Positions 11,488 to 19,442 of a stretch of 64,000 nucleotides of DNA are shown here, piece by piece; positions within the stretch are counted from its first letter, which is position 1; each line of letters starts with the position of its first letter. Source of the stretch: Rhynchopus sp. YZ270_cl-10 (lineage: Eukaryota; Euglenozoa; Diplonemea; Diplonemida; Diplonemidae); NCBI GenBank assembly GCA_964035575.1, contig OZ037839.1, positions 1,439,220 through 1,503,219 of the forward strand, written 5' to 3'. The position numbers and the translations under genes were made by a program. The notes beneath the pieces were generated by a model, which was not told the DNA's origin, ran no database searches, and saw nothing but the letters and a program-made list of their open reading frames with translations.

Positions 11488-11638
11488 AATTCCAGCTTCA
11501 TCTGTGGGTGCGACGTTCTGCGGGCCTCCAGACATTAGGTGTTATAATTATTCTTGTTGCCACTCATCACCATCAGAATAACACCACAAAATGTCTGGAA
11601 GCCCGCAGAACGTCGCACCCACAGATGAAGCTGGAATT
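11488..11638. repeat. Long hairpin spanning the start of the 289-aa ORF
   Basis: Bases 11488-11536 are the reverse complement of 11590-11638 with one mismatch over 49 bases. Inner arms (GGTGTTAT... and ...AGAATAACACC) extend the pairing. The right arm is the first ~16 codons of the ORF starting at 11591, so the upstream DNA is an inverted copy of the coding start. The loop is about 20 bases around 11556-11574. Confidence 0.9.
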
Positions 11639-12460
11639 CCAAAACAAAAAGACCTCTTCGCAGACTTCTTCAAGCTGTACGTGCTTCCTGCACCCAAACA
11701 CAGCATCCACGTGACGGACCTCAGGGAACTGATCCGAAAGGTATTCCCCAAGCACTTCGGCAAACTTTCTGACGTAACGCCAACTGTCACATCCGCGATT
11801 AAGTCTGCACACAAGAAGGTCAAGGATAACTTGACAAAAAATGAGCACGAAGCACTTATGGCAGATGGGAGCGATGCGTGGCTCTACCGGTCCAAGAACG
11901 GTGCCCCCTGTGTCCTCTATGGAATGGATATTCGCAAGGAGCCAACCAACCACATGAAGACTACCTCCGCATACATCCACATTAGGAAGTATGCGTTGAC
12001 ATGTCTCCTTGACGACATGGACGTCACCTTCGAGAAGATCAAACAGGAAAGGGAAGATGCGGAAGAGGCTGCAAAAGACAACAAGAAGACGACCACCAAG
12101 CCGAATACCAAGTCGAAGACCAAGGTGAAGGCCGATACCAAGAGTGCGGTGGCTGCTTTCGTGTACCCGGGCCATGATATGGTTGGGTTCCCTGACCGCG
12201 TCGAGATCCGCTTCGACGCCCCGTTGAATGAAAGGTACATGCAACTGGTCTCCGAAGAAGGAGACCCGAATGCGCCCTCTTTTGCGGGGCGCACGTTCAA
12301 CATCGCCTGGAGGAGGTGCGTGGAAGGGGAGGTAGGGGCCGCCTCGCCCCCTTCCGGGTTGTACCGACGCCAGGTTTCCCTCCCCGAAGGGGACTATGCT
12401 CGCGATGCCATCACGGTATGCCACAGAGAAAGAATAAGAATAACACAATACCAAATATAA
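11591..12460 (+). CDS. Element ORF1, 289 aa, unrecognised
   Basis: The first ORF of the TIR element. The start ATG sits in the right arm of the long hairpin, and the leader is AC-rich. Residues ~20-145 look globular (motifs FFKLYVLPAPKHSIHV, VTSAIKSAHKKVK, DAWLYRSKNGAPCVLYGMDI). Residues ~150-195 are a charged, Lys/Thr-rich low-complexity linker that suggests nucleic-acid binding. A second globular part follows (YPGHDMVGFPDRVEIRF, NERYMQLVSEEGD). No family is recognised. G/C-rich third positions and length argue it is real. An overlapping frame (12316-12630) covers the 3' end; whether the two are separate proteins is undetermined. Confidence 0.75.
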   Translation: MSGSPQNVAPTDEAGIPKQKDLFADFFKLYVLPAPKHSIHVTDLRELIRKVFPKHFGKLSDVTPTVTSAIKSAHKKVKDNLTKNEHEALMADGSDAWLYRSKNGAPCVLYGMDIRKEPTNHMKTTSAYIHIRKYALTCLLDDMDVTFEKIKQEREDAEEAAKDNKKTTTKPNTKSKTKVKADTKSAVAAFVYPGHDMVGFPDRVEIRFDAPLNERYMQLVSEEGDPNAPSFAGRTFNIAWRRCVEGEVGAASPPSGLYRRQVSLPEGDYARDAITVCHRERIRITQYQI

Positions 12461-12630
12461 CCCAGATTGACTCCAACGACGAGAACAGGACCGTGGTGGT
12501 CATCCCCCGTGTCATATCCAGGGCCAAGATCTCCATTGGGGGAAAGAGGAAGAGGGAAGAGGACGGAAGCGGCTTGACGGTAAACCCCTCATCGAACCTC
12601 ATCGAAGACACCACCAGTGGTGGAATGTAA
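12316..12630 (+). CDS. Overlapping ORF at the end of ORF1, 104 aa
   Basis: This frame overlaps the last 145 bases of ORF1 and runs to a stop at 12630. Its second half (KNKNNTIPNITQIDSND, VVVIPRVISRAKISIGGKRK) is charged and looks protein-like, with a basic GGKRKREE stretch resembling a nuclear localisation signal. It may be an independent small ORF or be expressed through splicing; the sequence alone does not decide. Confidence 0.3.
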   Translation: MRGRGGRGRLAPFRVVPTPGFPPRRGLCSRCHHGMPQRKNKNNTIPNITQIDSNDENRTVVVIPRVISRAKISIGGKRKREEDGSGLTVNPSSNLIEDTTSGGM

Positions 12631-12778
12631 AATTCACGGAGAAGAGAAAAACCTATCAAAAAAGTCTACCGCCATCAACAATATGCACCCCCTCCCCCCC
12701 CTTTTTTTTTGCAACCCACCCCACCCACCCCACCCGAACAAGAAAAATTAAAACAGCTACAAATCAAACTACTGAACA

Positions 12779-14353
12779 ATGGATCCACAGCTTCTCGAAG
12801 CGATCCGCGAAGGCTTGGAAAAGGGCAGACTCCAGGCCCGTGTGTCTGAACACCAGGCAGCCCTCATGCAGAAAACTATGAATGCTGTGCTAAAAGAAAA
12901 AGGGTTCGCACCCCTCTCCCTCGGCCTTTCTCGCTATGCAGGCACGCACAAGAAGCGCCTTGCTGAAGAGGCCGGCCTCCTCCTGAACTCCCTCCCGAAC
13001 ATCTGCCTCGATCTCTTGGAGACGCTTCCGGATGGCTGCAGGCCAAGTTCCGTTACGGGGGTTCTCCTCAGGGATGATTACAATCCCCTGAATGCCTTCC
13101 GCAATGAAGGCAAGAGAACACGGCTCTGCGTCGCGCTGTACTTTGTGTGGGAGGGGGAGTTTTATTGCACAGAGCCAGTGACTGTTGCGGACAAGGGCCC
13201 TGTGGAGTACAAGAACTGGTACATGAACGAGTTTCTAGCTCAGGTTGTTGATCTGAATCAGTTCCCACTGACCATGACTGACACCCATCAGGTGTTCGTC
13301 AGACTGGAGCGTGTTGGTGGTGACCATCATGATTTGTGGTCGTATTTTTACAGGATGGGGGGGAAGGGACACCGCTCGGCTTTTTGCTCTACAGAGCGGT
13401 CATTCTCAGTCACACAGCTGCATACGTGCAAACGCCTTGACCTTCGTGAGCTCGACCAAGCAGGTTTTTACAACCAGCTGTGGGAACTAATGCTTCCTTA
13501 TTCCTGCACCACGACCCCCACCCTGCACGACACCAAAGGGGTTATCATAATACTATGCAACCTACTCGAGGCAGGGTTTTGCTCTCTCCCAGATGAATTA
13601 CAAAGATCAAAAAAGGACACTGAACCGATCAAGAGCCTGACAGGGAAGCAGGCGCATATTGCCCTGACCAACCTGTGCATGCAGGCAAAAGATGTTCAGC
13701 TCCAGATTGCGCTCTGTATGCAGGCACTCTCGTACTTTAAGTACCAGAATATATCGTGCCACTTTCATGCAAACGGAAGCTGCAAAAAGGAGTTTCTTTT
13801 TTCTCTTGTTCTGTACCACGCACTCATCTTTTCTCTTGAGTGGGTGGCTGCAGGGGTGACAATGGGGAAGGGATACACATATTTTCACAGCATGTCCCAC
13901 TGGTTTGATCCAGAGGACGCTGTGCCTGTCTGGGCATCAGACGAAATGGGGGAGCAAGGGAACAGCACGAGAAAGCTCTCAGCTGGACGGGTTGGGTCGG
14001 GGAAACAGTTTGAGAGGGGACAACACCGCTTTGAATCGGCGAGGAAAAAAAGTTTCAAAAAAATACCCACTCCTTCGCAAAAAGAAGACGACGTACCGCG
14101 CATATTTGCCTACAGTTATTTAAAAATTTGCAAGCGTTGTTTCACACGCAACAATACGTGGAGAACGAACTTGGATTATCTGGTGCAGCGAGTGAAGAGA
14201 TGCGGATTCGACGGTCATGTGACGACTCAGGAGGGAACTAACGACATTTTGTTCAGTGCTGACTCTAATAACCATCAGTGCTTCAAACTGTGTGTGTGTG
14301 GCAAAAGAAAATGGGACATACCTTCACGAGCTTCCGAATACATAAGTGAGTGA
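12779..14353 (+). CDS. Element ORF2, 524 aa, unrecognised (possible transposase-like)
   Basis: Second ORF, 320 bp after ORF1 on the same strand, preceded by a pyrimidine-rich tract (12690-12735). Visible parts: N-terminal helix (MDPQLLEAIREGLEKGRL); a middle region with LRDDYNPLNAF, TRLCVALYFVWEGEFYC and HQVFVRLERVGGDHHD; a hydrophobic helical stretch (LFSLVLYHALIFSLEWVAA); then HSMSHWF and WASDEMGEQGNSTRK; a basic segment (ESARKKSFKKIP); and a C-terminal Cys-rich part (KICKRCFTRNNTW, CFKLCVCGKRKW). The His...His then Glu-Gln-x-Asn-Ser spacing loosely recalls the C-terminal part of some eukaryotic RNase-H-like transposases, but this is weak. As the largest ORF of the element it is the best candidate for its recombinase or replication protein. 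Confidence 0.8.
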   Translation: MDPQLLEAIREGLEKGRLQARVSEHQAALMQKTMNAVLKEKGFAPLSLGLSRYAGTHKKRLAEEAGLLLNSLPNICLDLLETLPDGCRPSSVTGVLLRDDYNPLNAFRNEGKRTRLCVALYFVWEGEFYCTEPVTVADKGPVEYKNWYMNEFLAQVVDLNQFPLTMTDTHQVFVRLERVGGDHHDLWSYFYRMGGKGHRSAFCSTERSFSVTQLHTCKRLDLRELDQAGFYNQLWELMLPYSCTTTPTLHDTKGVIIILCNLLEAGFCSLPDELQRSKKDTEPIKSLTGKQAHIALTNLCMQAKDVQLQIALCMQALSYFKYQNISCHFHANGSCKKEFLFSLVLYHALIFSLEWVAAGVTMGKGYTYFHSMSHWFDPEDAVPVWASDEMGEQGNSTRKLSAGRVGSGKQFERGQHRFESARKKSFKKIPTPSQKEDDVPRIFAYSYLKICKRCFTRNNTWRTNLDYLVQRVKRCGFDGHVTTQEGTNDILFSADSNNHQCFKLCVCGKRKWDIPSRASEYISE

Positions 14354-14501
14354 GGAGTTCCACAAATCTGCTTTTTTCCCTGTGTTACCTTTTGAACTTT
14401 TGTGTGATTTTTATTGTGTGAAATGCTTGTTTTTTTATCCGCATCCTTTTTTATTTATTTATCCCTTCCCCCCCCCCGCTTCATTTTTTGTGCATAGGAT
14501 T

Positions 14502-15251
14502 CAGGGCGTTCGCTATCGCCATCGTTTTTTCCTGATCGTGGCGAAATGCCAAAACCCCCGAAATTTTCGTTTTTTTACTAGTGCTTAAAATAGGTCAAAA
14601 AAAATTTTCCCGCCGGAGAGAAGTTAGTTCGTGGGGTGAATCCCTGGTACTGAATGGTCAAAAAAAATTTGCGATTTGCGCGTGATCCCTTCCCCAGCAC
14701 AAGTGATATTACAGCTGAACTTTCCTGATACTAAAACCAGCAAAACGATGGAGAATTTCATCAATCCCCCCTCACTGAGGGTCTCTTTGTGTTGTTTAAT
14801 CAAGCAGATGTACAAGAGAGAGGCATCTGTCATATGAGACTTCATCCTTATTTTGATTATTTTCAACTCTCTGCCATTGAAGATAGAGTTGACACGAGCA
14901 GTGACACCTTCTATAACAGGGGGTACGGTACACCTTCAGCAGACTGCAGGATTGAGGAGCGAGCGGGAGTGCTGGGGAAACTTCCTCTCACGGCAGGCGG
15001 GTTTGCGGATGATTTTGAGTACAGTGGACACCCCTCTGCGACCCCCCCTCCGGGGGGGTCTACAGGGTGGTGGGGAGAAATCTCTCTCTCTTTTTTTTTT
15101 TTTTCCCCCTTTTTTTATTTATTTATTTATTTATTTATACAGGGTTTCGCCCCGGTGGGGCGAAGCCCTGGGGCGAAATAAAATGTCATTTTTTCAGGAA
15201 AAGATTTTTTTAACGAAAAAAAATATTTTTCGCCCCGGGGCGAACGCCCTG
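14502..15251. mobile_element. hAT-type MITE inserted in the right TIR, TSD ATAGGATT
   Basis: A 750-bp element with 12-bp TIRs (CAGGGCGTTCGC / GCGAACGCCCTG) and a perfect 8-bp target duplication ATAGGATT (14494-14501 and 15252-15259). Deleting the element plus one duplication restores the right TIR of the host element to match the left TIR, which confirms the boundaries. CAGGG ends with an 8-bp duplication are typical of the hAT superfamily. No transposase is encoded, so it is non-autonomous. A stem-loop with GGGTTTCGCCCC and GGGGCGAAGCCC lies near its right end. Confidence 0.95.
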
Positions 15252-15686
15252 ATAGGATTATTTGGGCACCCGAATCCCCCCATTATTTTGTATTTTTTTA
15301 AGGGGTGGGAAGGTGACAAATGGGCACCTGGGTGGGGATACTAAATTTTTGTGTCCCCAGCACGCAGATCCTTAGTAAAGTACAGTCAAATGCTATCCCA
15401 GGGGGATAGGTTATCCTGAAATAACCTATCCCAGGGGGATAGCATAACCTATCCCCGGGGATAGCATAACCTATCCCCGGGGATAGGTTATGCTATCCCC
15501 TGGGGGATGGCATATGCTATCCCCAAATATGCTATCCCAGCGAACCTATCCCCATACCCCTAGCCACAGTGTAGAGTTTATTCCCCGGCCATTTTCTGTA
15601 CCACCAGTGCATTTTGTATGGGCCACAGCGCCTTGTCAAAAAATCGAAAAATCGAAAAAAATGACTATTTTTTACCGGTAAAAATA

Positions 15687-15798
15687 AAGTCATTTTTCCC
15701 GCGGGATCCATACAGCACGAGGAACTGCTTTTGTCCCGAGCGCAGCGAGGGACAAAAGAGTTCAGAGGGCTGTATGGATCCCAAGGGAAAAATGACTT
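15687..15798. repeat. 112-bp imperfect hairpin
   Basis: AAGTCATTTTTCCC...GGATCCATACAGC pairs with GCTGTATGGATCC...GGGAAAAATGACTT. An inner arm CTTTTGTCCC pairs with GGGACAAAAG around GAGCGCAGCGA. The fold could be an element end or a structured RNA; no gene is attached. Confidence 0.75.
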
Positions 15799-15819
15799 AT
15801 TTTTACCAATAAAAAGTTG

Positions 15820-16510
15820 TTTTTTTACCTGCGCCAGAATTTGTTTCACGCTCCGCCACCCAATCATTATACTAGAGAGACCATAGTATATCACACACAG
15901 AATCACACAACATCACAACTCACCACACACTGAGACACACAAGTGCGTGTCTTGCAGCAGATGCCGGTGCGACGTCACAGTTGAAGAGACATTACGGATG
16001 GCAAAGTGAGAAAACTCTGTCGCTCTACGTGGACAACTCTGCTCAGAACAGAAACCATATGGCAAGCTGCATCGGTGGTGCTCCGGTTCCTGGTGAGTTT
16101 CAGGCTCCGATGACTCAGGAACTCGCCACGTAGTGGCGAGTTCCTTGAGTCATCAACATTGTGCAGAAGAAAGACTGATCCTACTGCGAGTCTCCCAACC
16201 CCTGTGGAAGCGTGCAATGCAACAAACGGTTGAGATCTGATCAAGCGGAACGGATATATTTCTGTATTCCACACAAACACACACCCAAACACCCTCAGAA
16301 TGCAGGAAATACCTCACACAACACACAGACACCCTCAGAAACCAAGAAAACCCTCACAAATCCCTCACAACTCTTAGCAAATTCCCTAAGGAAAATGCGG
16401 GATTTTTTTTTTCCCGCGCGGGAAGAAATGACTTTTTTTTGTCCCGCTGATGTATTAAGGAATGGGTGGCGGAGCGGGAAACAGATTCTGGCGCAGGTAA
16501 AAAAAAATTT
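15820..16510. repeat. Inverted repeat pair with ~55-bp arms
   Basis: TACCTGCGCCAGAATTTGTT and CGCTCCGCCACCCA (about 15828-15870) recur inverted as TGGGTGGCGGAGCG and ATTCTGGCGCAGGTA (about 16464-16500). The 580-bp interior is AC-rich and contains the hairpin at 16109-16154. It looks like the TIRs of a small element or part of the outer element at 10528-17205. Confidence 0.65.
16109..16154. repeat. Near-perfect 46-bp hairpin
   Basis: GATGACTCAGGAACTCGCCA pairs with TGGCGAGTTCCTTGAGTCAT around a CGTAG loop, with one bulge. Isolated strong stem-loop in otherwise unstructured DNA. Confidence 0.85.
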
Positions 16511-17513
16511 TTTTTTCCGGGAAAATTTCGACCCGAGTTGGGTTTTTGGGCACCAAAAAGTGCAAAAAAACGCAAAATTTTGGTGTTTTGACCCTCCAGA
16601 AGCACCCAAAAACGTACTTTTGTGTACAAAAACACGTATATTACACATTTCCTTAGCAATTCTTTTCACAAGTACTAGGCGATTTTTGACCTGACAAAAT
16701 TTTGTTTTATCGCCCAAAATCGGGCGTGGTAGGTCATAAAATGGCCCAAAGAATCCAAAGAAAACCTCAGAAATAGATGTTCGCGAAATTTCGCAAGTCA
16801 AACTTCAGCCACAATACGGTCATTTTGTGCATACCCTGTGACTGTAGTGGCTAGAGAACACGCACATGCAGACTCGTTCCTTGCAATTTCCAGTGTTGTG
16901 TTTATCAATGCATGCATCCAGAGGACCTCCGGTTTACGACATCGTAGGCACTCCTGTGCAAAAATGAAGTCGGTTTTTGACCCAAAATCGGGGTGGGTGG
17001 GCCATAATTTGCTCCAAATTTGGCCGAAAATTGGGATTTTTCTGAAAATTTCATTGTGCTCAACAAAAATCCTTGCTTTTTTGAAGAATTTTCCAAAAAA
17101 TATGCTATACTCCCTATGACTGGACCCAACTCCCCTCACCCTTTTTTTTTCACCCAAAGGGCCGGTCAAATTTTACACACTAATACACAAAGTTACATAC
17201 CCCCCAAATACGTTAGCTTACTAGCTATGATACAAAAATATGGTTTGGTATTGCAGGGGATTAAAAAGCTTACTATTTTGCACTCTTTCGGCGAAGCAAA
17301 TGAAGTGCTGATGGGGTGATCGGAACCTAAAAATTCCCCGGTACTTTTAAAGTAACTTTAAAAAAAAACGCCCTTTTTATTTTCAACTGTATACTAGTCA
17401 CTAATTACAGCCACTTTTGCCGGGGCTGAAAATGCAGCGGGATTAGTGATCACCGTAATATGTACCGACCGTAATACGTATGCACTGCACTATGTACGCG
17501 GTCGGTAAAAAAA

Positions 17514-17659
17514 GTGGAGATTGCACAACTGTGGCAACACAGATCGAGGCAAACGACCACTGCTCCAACAATTTATCTAAGAAAAAAAAAACAGCTGACA
17601 GTGGAGATTGCACAAACTGTGGCAACACAACCGAGGCAACTACACTGCTCCAACAATTT
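17514..17659 (+). repeat. Two family-B short repeats, the second split by a MITE
   Basis: Family B reads GTGGAGATTGCACAA, CTGTGGCAACACA, CGAGGCAACTACACT, then CTCCAACAATTTATC and an A run. Copies lie at 17514-17577 and 17601-17659; the second continues at 18309 after the hAT-type insertion. TGGAG at the start can pair with CTCCA near the end. Further copies: 29285-29345, 39310-39332 (partial), 46738-46800, 49109-49177 and 50361-50519 (interrupted). Confidence 0.8.
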
Positions 17660-18308
17660 CAGGCCCTTAGGGTGGTACTTTTTGCTGGTCAGCGGACCAG
17701 CAACCCTAGGTATTGCTGGTCCGGGTCTAAAAAAAAAAAATAACAATAGATTTTTTTTGAGATTTTTTTTTGAGAATCCCACCAGAACAGTCGGGTGTGT
17801 CACAGATGCAGAGACCCTGGGGGCTCAAGGGTACACCGTGGGAGACCAGAACGCGACTCAATTGGTCAAACGCCGAAGGAAAAGGAAGCATGCAGCATGG
17901 CGAAATAAAAAAAGTAGCGTACCGTGCGCCTGCGGCGCAATCTTGCCAACCCACCTTCCTATGACATAGTTTGGCAGTTAAAATGTGCCATTTTAAGGGA
18001 ATTTTTTTGAAATGTTGCGTACCGTGGCTTCGCCTGGAACCTTTGGGTGCCATGACCGCCGCTTCTTTTATAGATGTACTGAGGTTACTGATACGAAGGC
18101 TGACACCCACTACGGCTTGTGGTTCACCCTCCCCACCCGCCTTTCACGATTTTGTGCATCAGAGGGGAGAAAGCGCGTCACCTCCCTGCAGTGGCAGGGA
18201 GTCTTTTTTTACCACTGTGTGCTTTTCACCTGTTTTTTGCATTGACCAGCAAACCGGGTTTGGACCAGCAGTTGGCGGCTACCCCCCCCCGACCACCCTA
18301 AGGCCCTG
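17660..18308. mobile_element. hAT-type MITE, TSD AACAATTT
   Basis: A 649-bp element with TIRs CAGGCCCTTAGGGTGGT / ACCACCCTAAGGCCCTG and a perfect 8-bp target duplication (17652-17659 and 18309-18316). It interrupts a family-B repeat whose uninterrupted form is seen at 46738. The interior (17880-18055) holds the shared module GTAGCGTACCGTGCGCCTGC and, further on, GTACCGTGGCTTCGCC. It also carries sub-terminal GCTGGTC / GACCAGC repeats of the kind hAT transposases bind. Confidence 0.95.
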
Positions 18309-18346
18309 AACAATTTATCAAAAAAAAGAAAAAGAAAAAAAAAGTT

Positions 18347-18390
18347 TAGTGGAGCACATCCTTGGGTGTCTACACTAATACAAAACTTTC
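18347..18390 (+). repeat. Family A short repeat
   Basis: TAGTGGAGCACATCC, TTGGGTGTCTACACTAAT and a final ACTTTC before an A run. Lies just after the A-rich tail of the split family-B repeat. Slightly diverged copy. Confidence 0.75.
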
Positions 18391-18536
18391 AAAGAAACAT
18401 GAACACACACAGTGAACTGCGTTATGAGCCGTCTTCTTTCACTCATCCGACTGCGCTTCGCTTTGCAGCGTTTTTTTGGTTCCCTCTCTTTCTTGGTTCG
18501 ATACAAATTTTGAATCCTTTTCTTATTTTATGATAA

Positions 18537-18568
18537 GGTGACTAAGCACGAGAGGCTTAGGATCATCT
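18537..18568 (+). repeat. Family D stem-loop, archetype copy
   Basis: GGTGA-CTAAGC-ACGAGAG-GCTTAG-GATCATC: the inner stem CTAAGC/GCTTAG and outer pairing GGTGA/TCATC close a loop ACGAGAG. It is followed by TTATAAACC and a T-rich tract. It serves as the reference for the family described under the later copies. Confidence 0.8.
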
Positions 18569-18676
18569 TATAAACCTTTCTTTCTTTTAAGAGTCGATCA
18601 AAAACAAAATACGATGCAGAACAGGGAAGCTATGTGCGGATCAGAGTTGAACTCGTCTCATGTTTGCCGCATTTTT

Positions 18677-18708
<32 letters not shown>

Positions 18709-18969
18709 GGGTGGAAAGAAAACTCCGTCAGAGTCAAAAACTTTCACATTTCTGCGAAAGTTTTCCGGACTTCGTTTTATGCATGATATACAGACGATCT
18801 AGCTATAGTATAGAACTTCTGTACACCATGGTTTATGTATAAATAAAGAGGGAAAAAAAAAAAGAAAAATGATCCCTCCCCCGCACAGCCTACTTTTGTT
18901 TTTATTCGATCCGTAGTCTTACGTAGTCTTCAAAGATGTACCAGACTTGGTGTGGGGCATATCAGGGTC

Positions 18970-19385
18970 CGCTATAGAAGGCGACTGTGGTCGCAGCTTC
19001 ACATCGCGTTTCACATGCTTATGTTCGAACAACGCTTCATGGCCAATAGGGCATTGTAGCGTCCAGGGCAGTGTTAGCCGAGAATCAGAGGCCTCAGTTG
19101 CACCCGAGAGCGCGACCGCAGCCACATCATGCATCGGTAGGGAAAGGGGTGATGCGGACTGTCGCAATCTTCGCTTCTGCGGGGCAGGCAAGACTACTGT
19201 TCTCAACACAGCAACACAGTAACACCGACCACAGAAGGCGACTCTGCCGCAGCTTCACATCGCGTTTCACATGCTCATGCTCGAACAGCATACCATGGCC
19301 AAAGGCATGCATCGAAGGATGATTCGGACTGTCGCTCTTCGCTTCTGCGCGGCATGCAAGACTACTGTTCTCAGCACGACACAAC
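18970..19385 (+). repeat. Tandem duplication in the 5' flank of the second paralog
   Basis: Two diverged copies of a ~250-bp unit: GCAGCTTCACATCGCGTTTC at ~18992 and ~19249, and GCAAGACTACTGTTCTCA at ~19187 and ~19358. The second copy runs straight into the AC-rich leader. The first paralog lacks this flank, so it lies outside the duplicated unit. It may carry the promoter, but no core element is recognisable. Confidence 0.7.
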
Positions 19386-19442
19386 AACACAACACAACAC
19401 AGCAACACAACAAAAGATATTCTGTGGACACAACAAAAGACA

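Larger units (their letters stand above)
10910..15574. mobile_element. TIR-bounded two-gene element of unassigned family
   Basis: Perfectly ordered terminal inverted repeats of about 320 bp (10910-11231 at the left; 15574 back to 15252 plus 14501-14470 at the right) bound two same-strand ORFs. The TIRs start CTACACTGTGGCTAGGGG and contain a ladder of palindromic sub-repeats (GGATAGCATAACCTATCC). Without the 750-bp hAT insertion in the right TIR the element would be ~3.9 kb. Only a TA-type duplication is possible (CTA at the left, TAG at the right). I recognise no integrase, polymerase or capsid. The coding part looks largely whole. TIR identity suggests recent activity. It could be a DNA transposon of an undescribed superfamily or a virus-derived element. 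Confidence 0.8.
10528..17205. mobile_element. Possible outer TIR element around the two-gene element
   Basis: The left end reads GGGGGGTATGTAA followed by TTTGACCGG. The right end is its inverse (CCGGTCAAA, then TTACATACCCCCC). The bases flanking both ends are AAA, which could be a 3-bp target duplication or chance. Several GACCGG sub-repeats and a long foldback (about 10593-10713) lie inside the left end. The pairing is short and interrupted on the right, so this outer boundary is tentative. It would mean the 10910-15574 element is nested in, or is the core of, a 6.7-kb element. Confidence 0.35.
18309..19442. other. Upstream region of the second paralog
   Basis: No gene. Holds family-A and stem-loop family D copies (18347, 18537), a T/G homopolymer block (18671-18708), a module with GAAAACTCCGTCAGAGT (18717) also present near 29367, and a tandem duplication (18970-19385) just before the shared AC-rich leader at 19380-19442. 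Confidence 0.6.

Noticed and set aside
11573-12454. 293-aa minus-strand frame opposite ORF1
   Set aside because: It is the complement of a strongly biased coding frame. The + strand frame has the leader, the element context and the better amino-acid composition.
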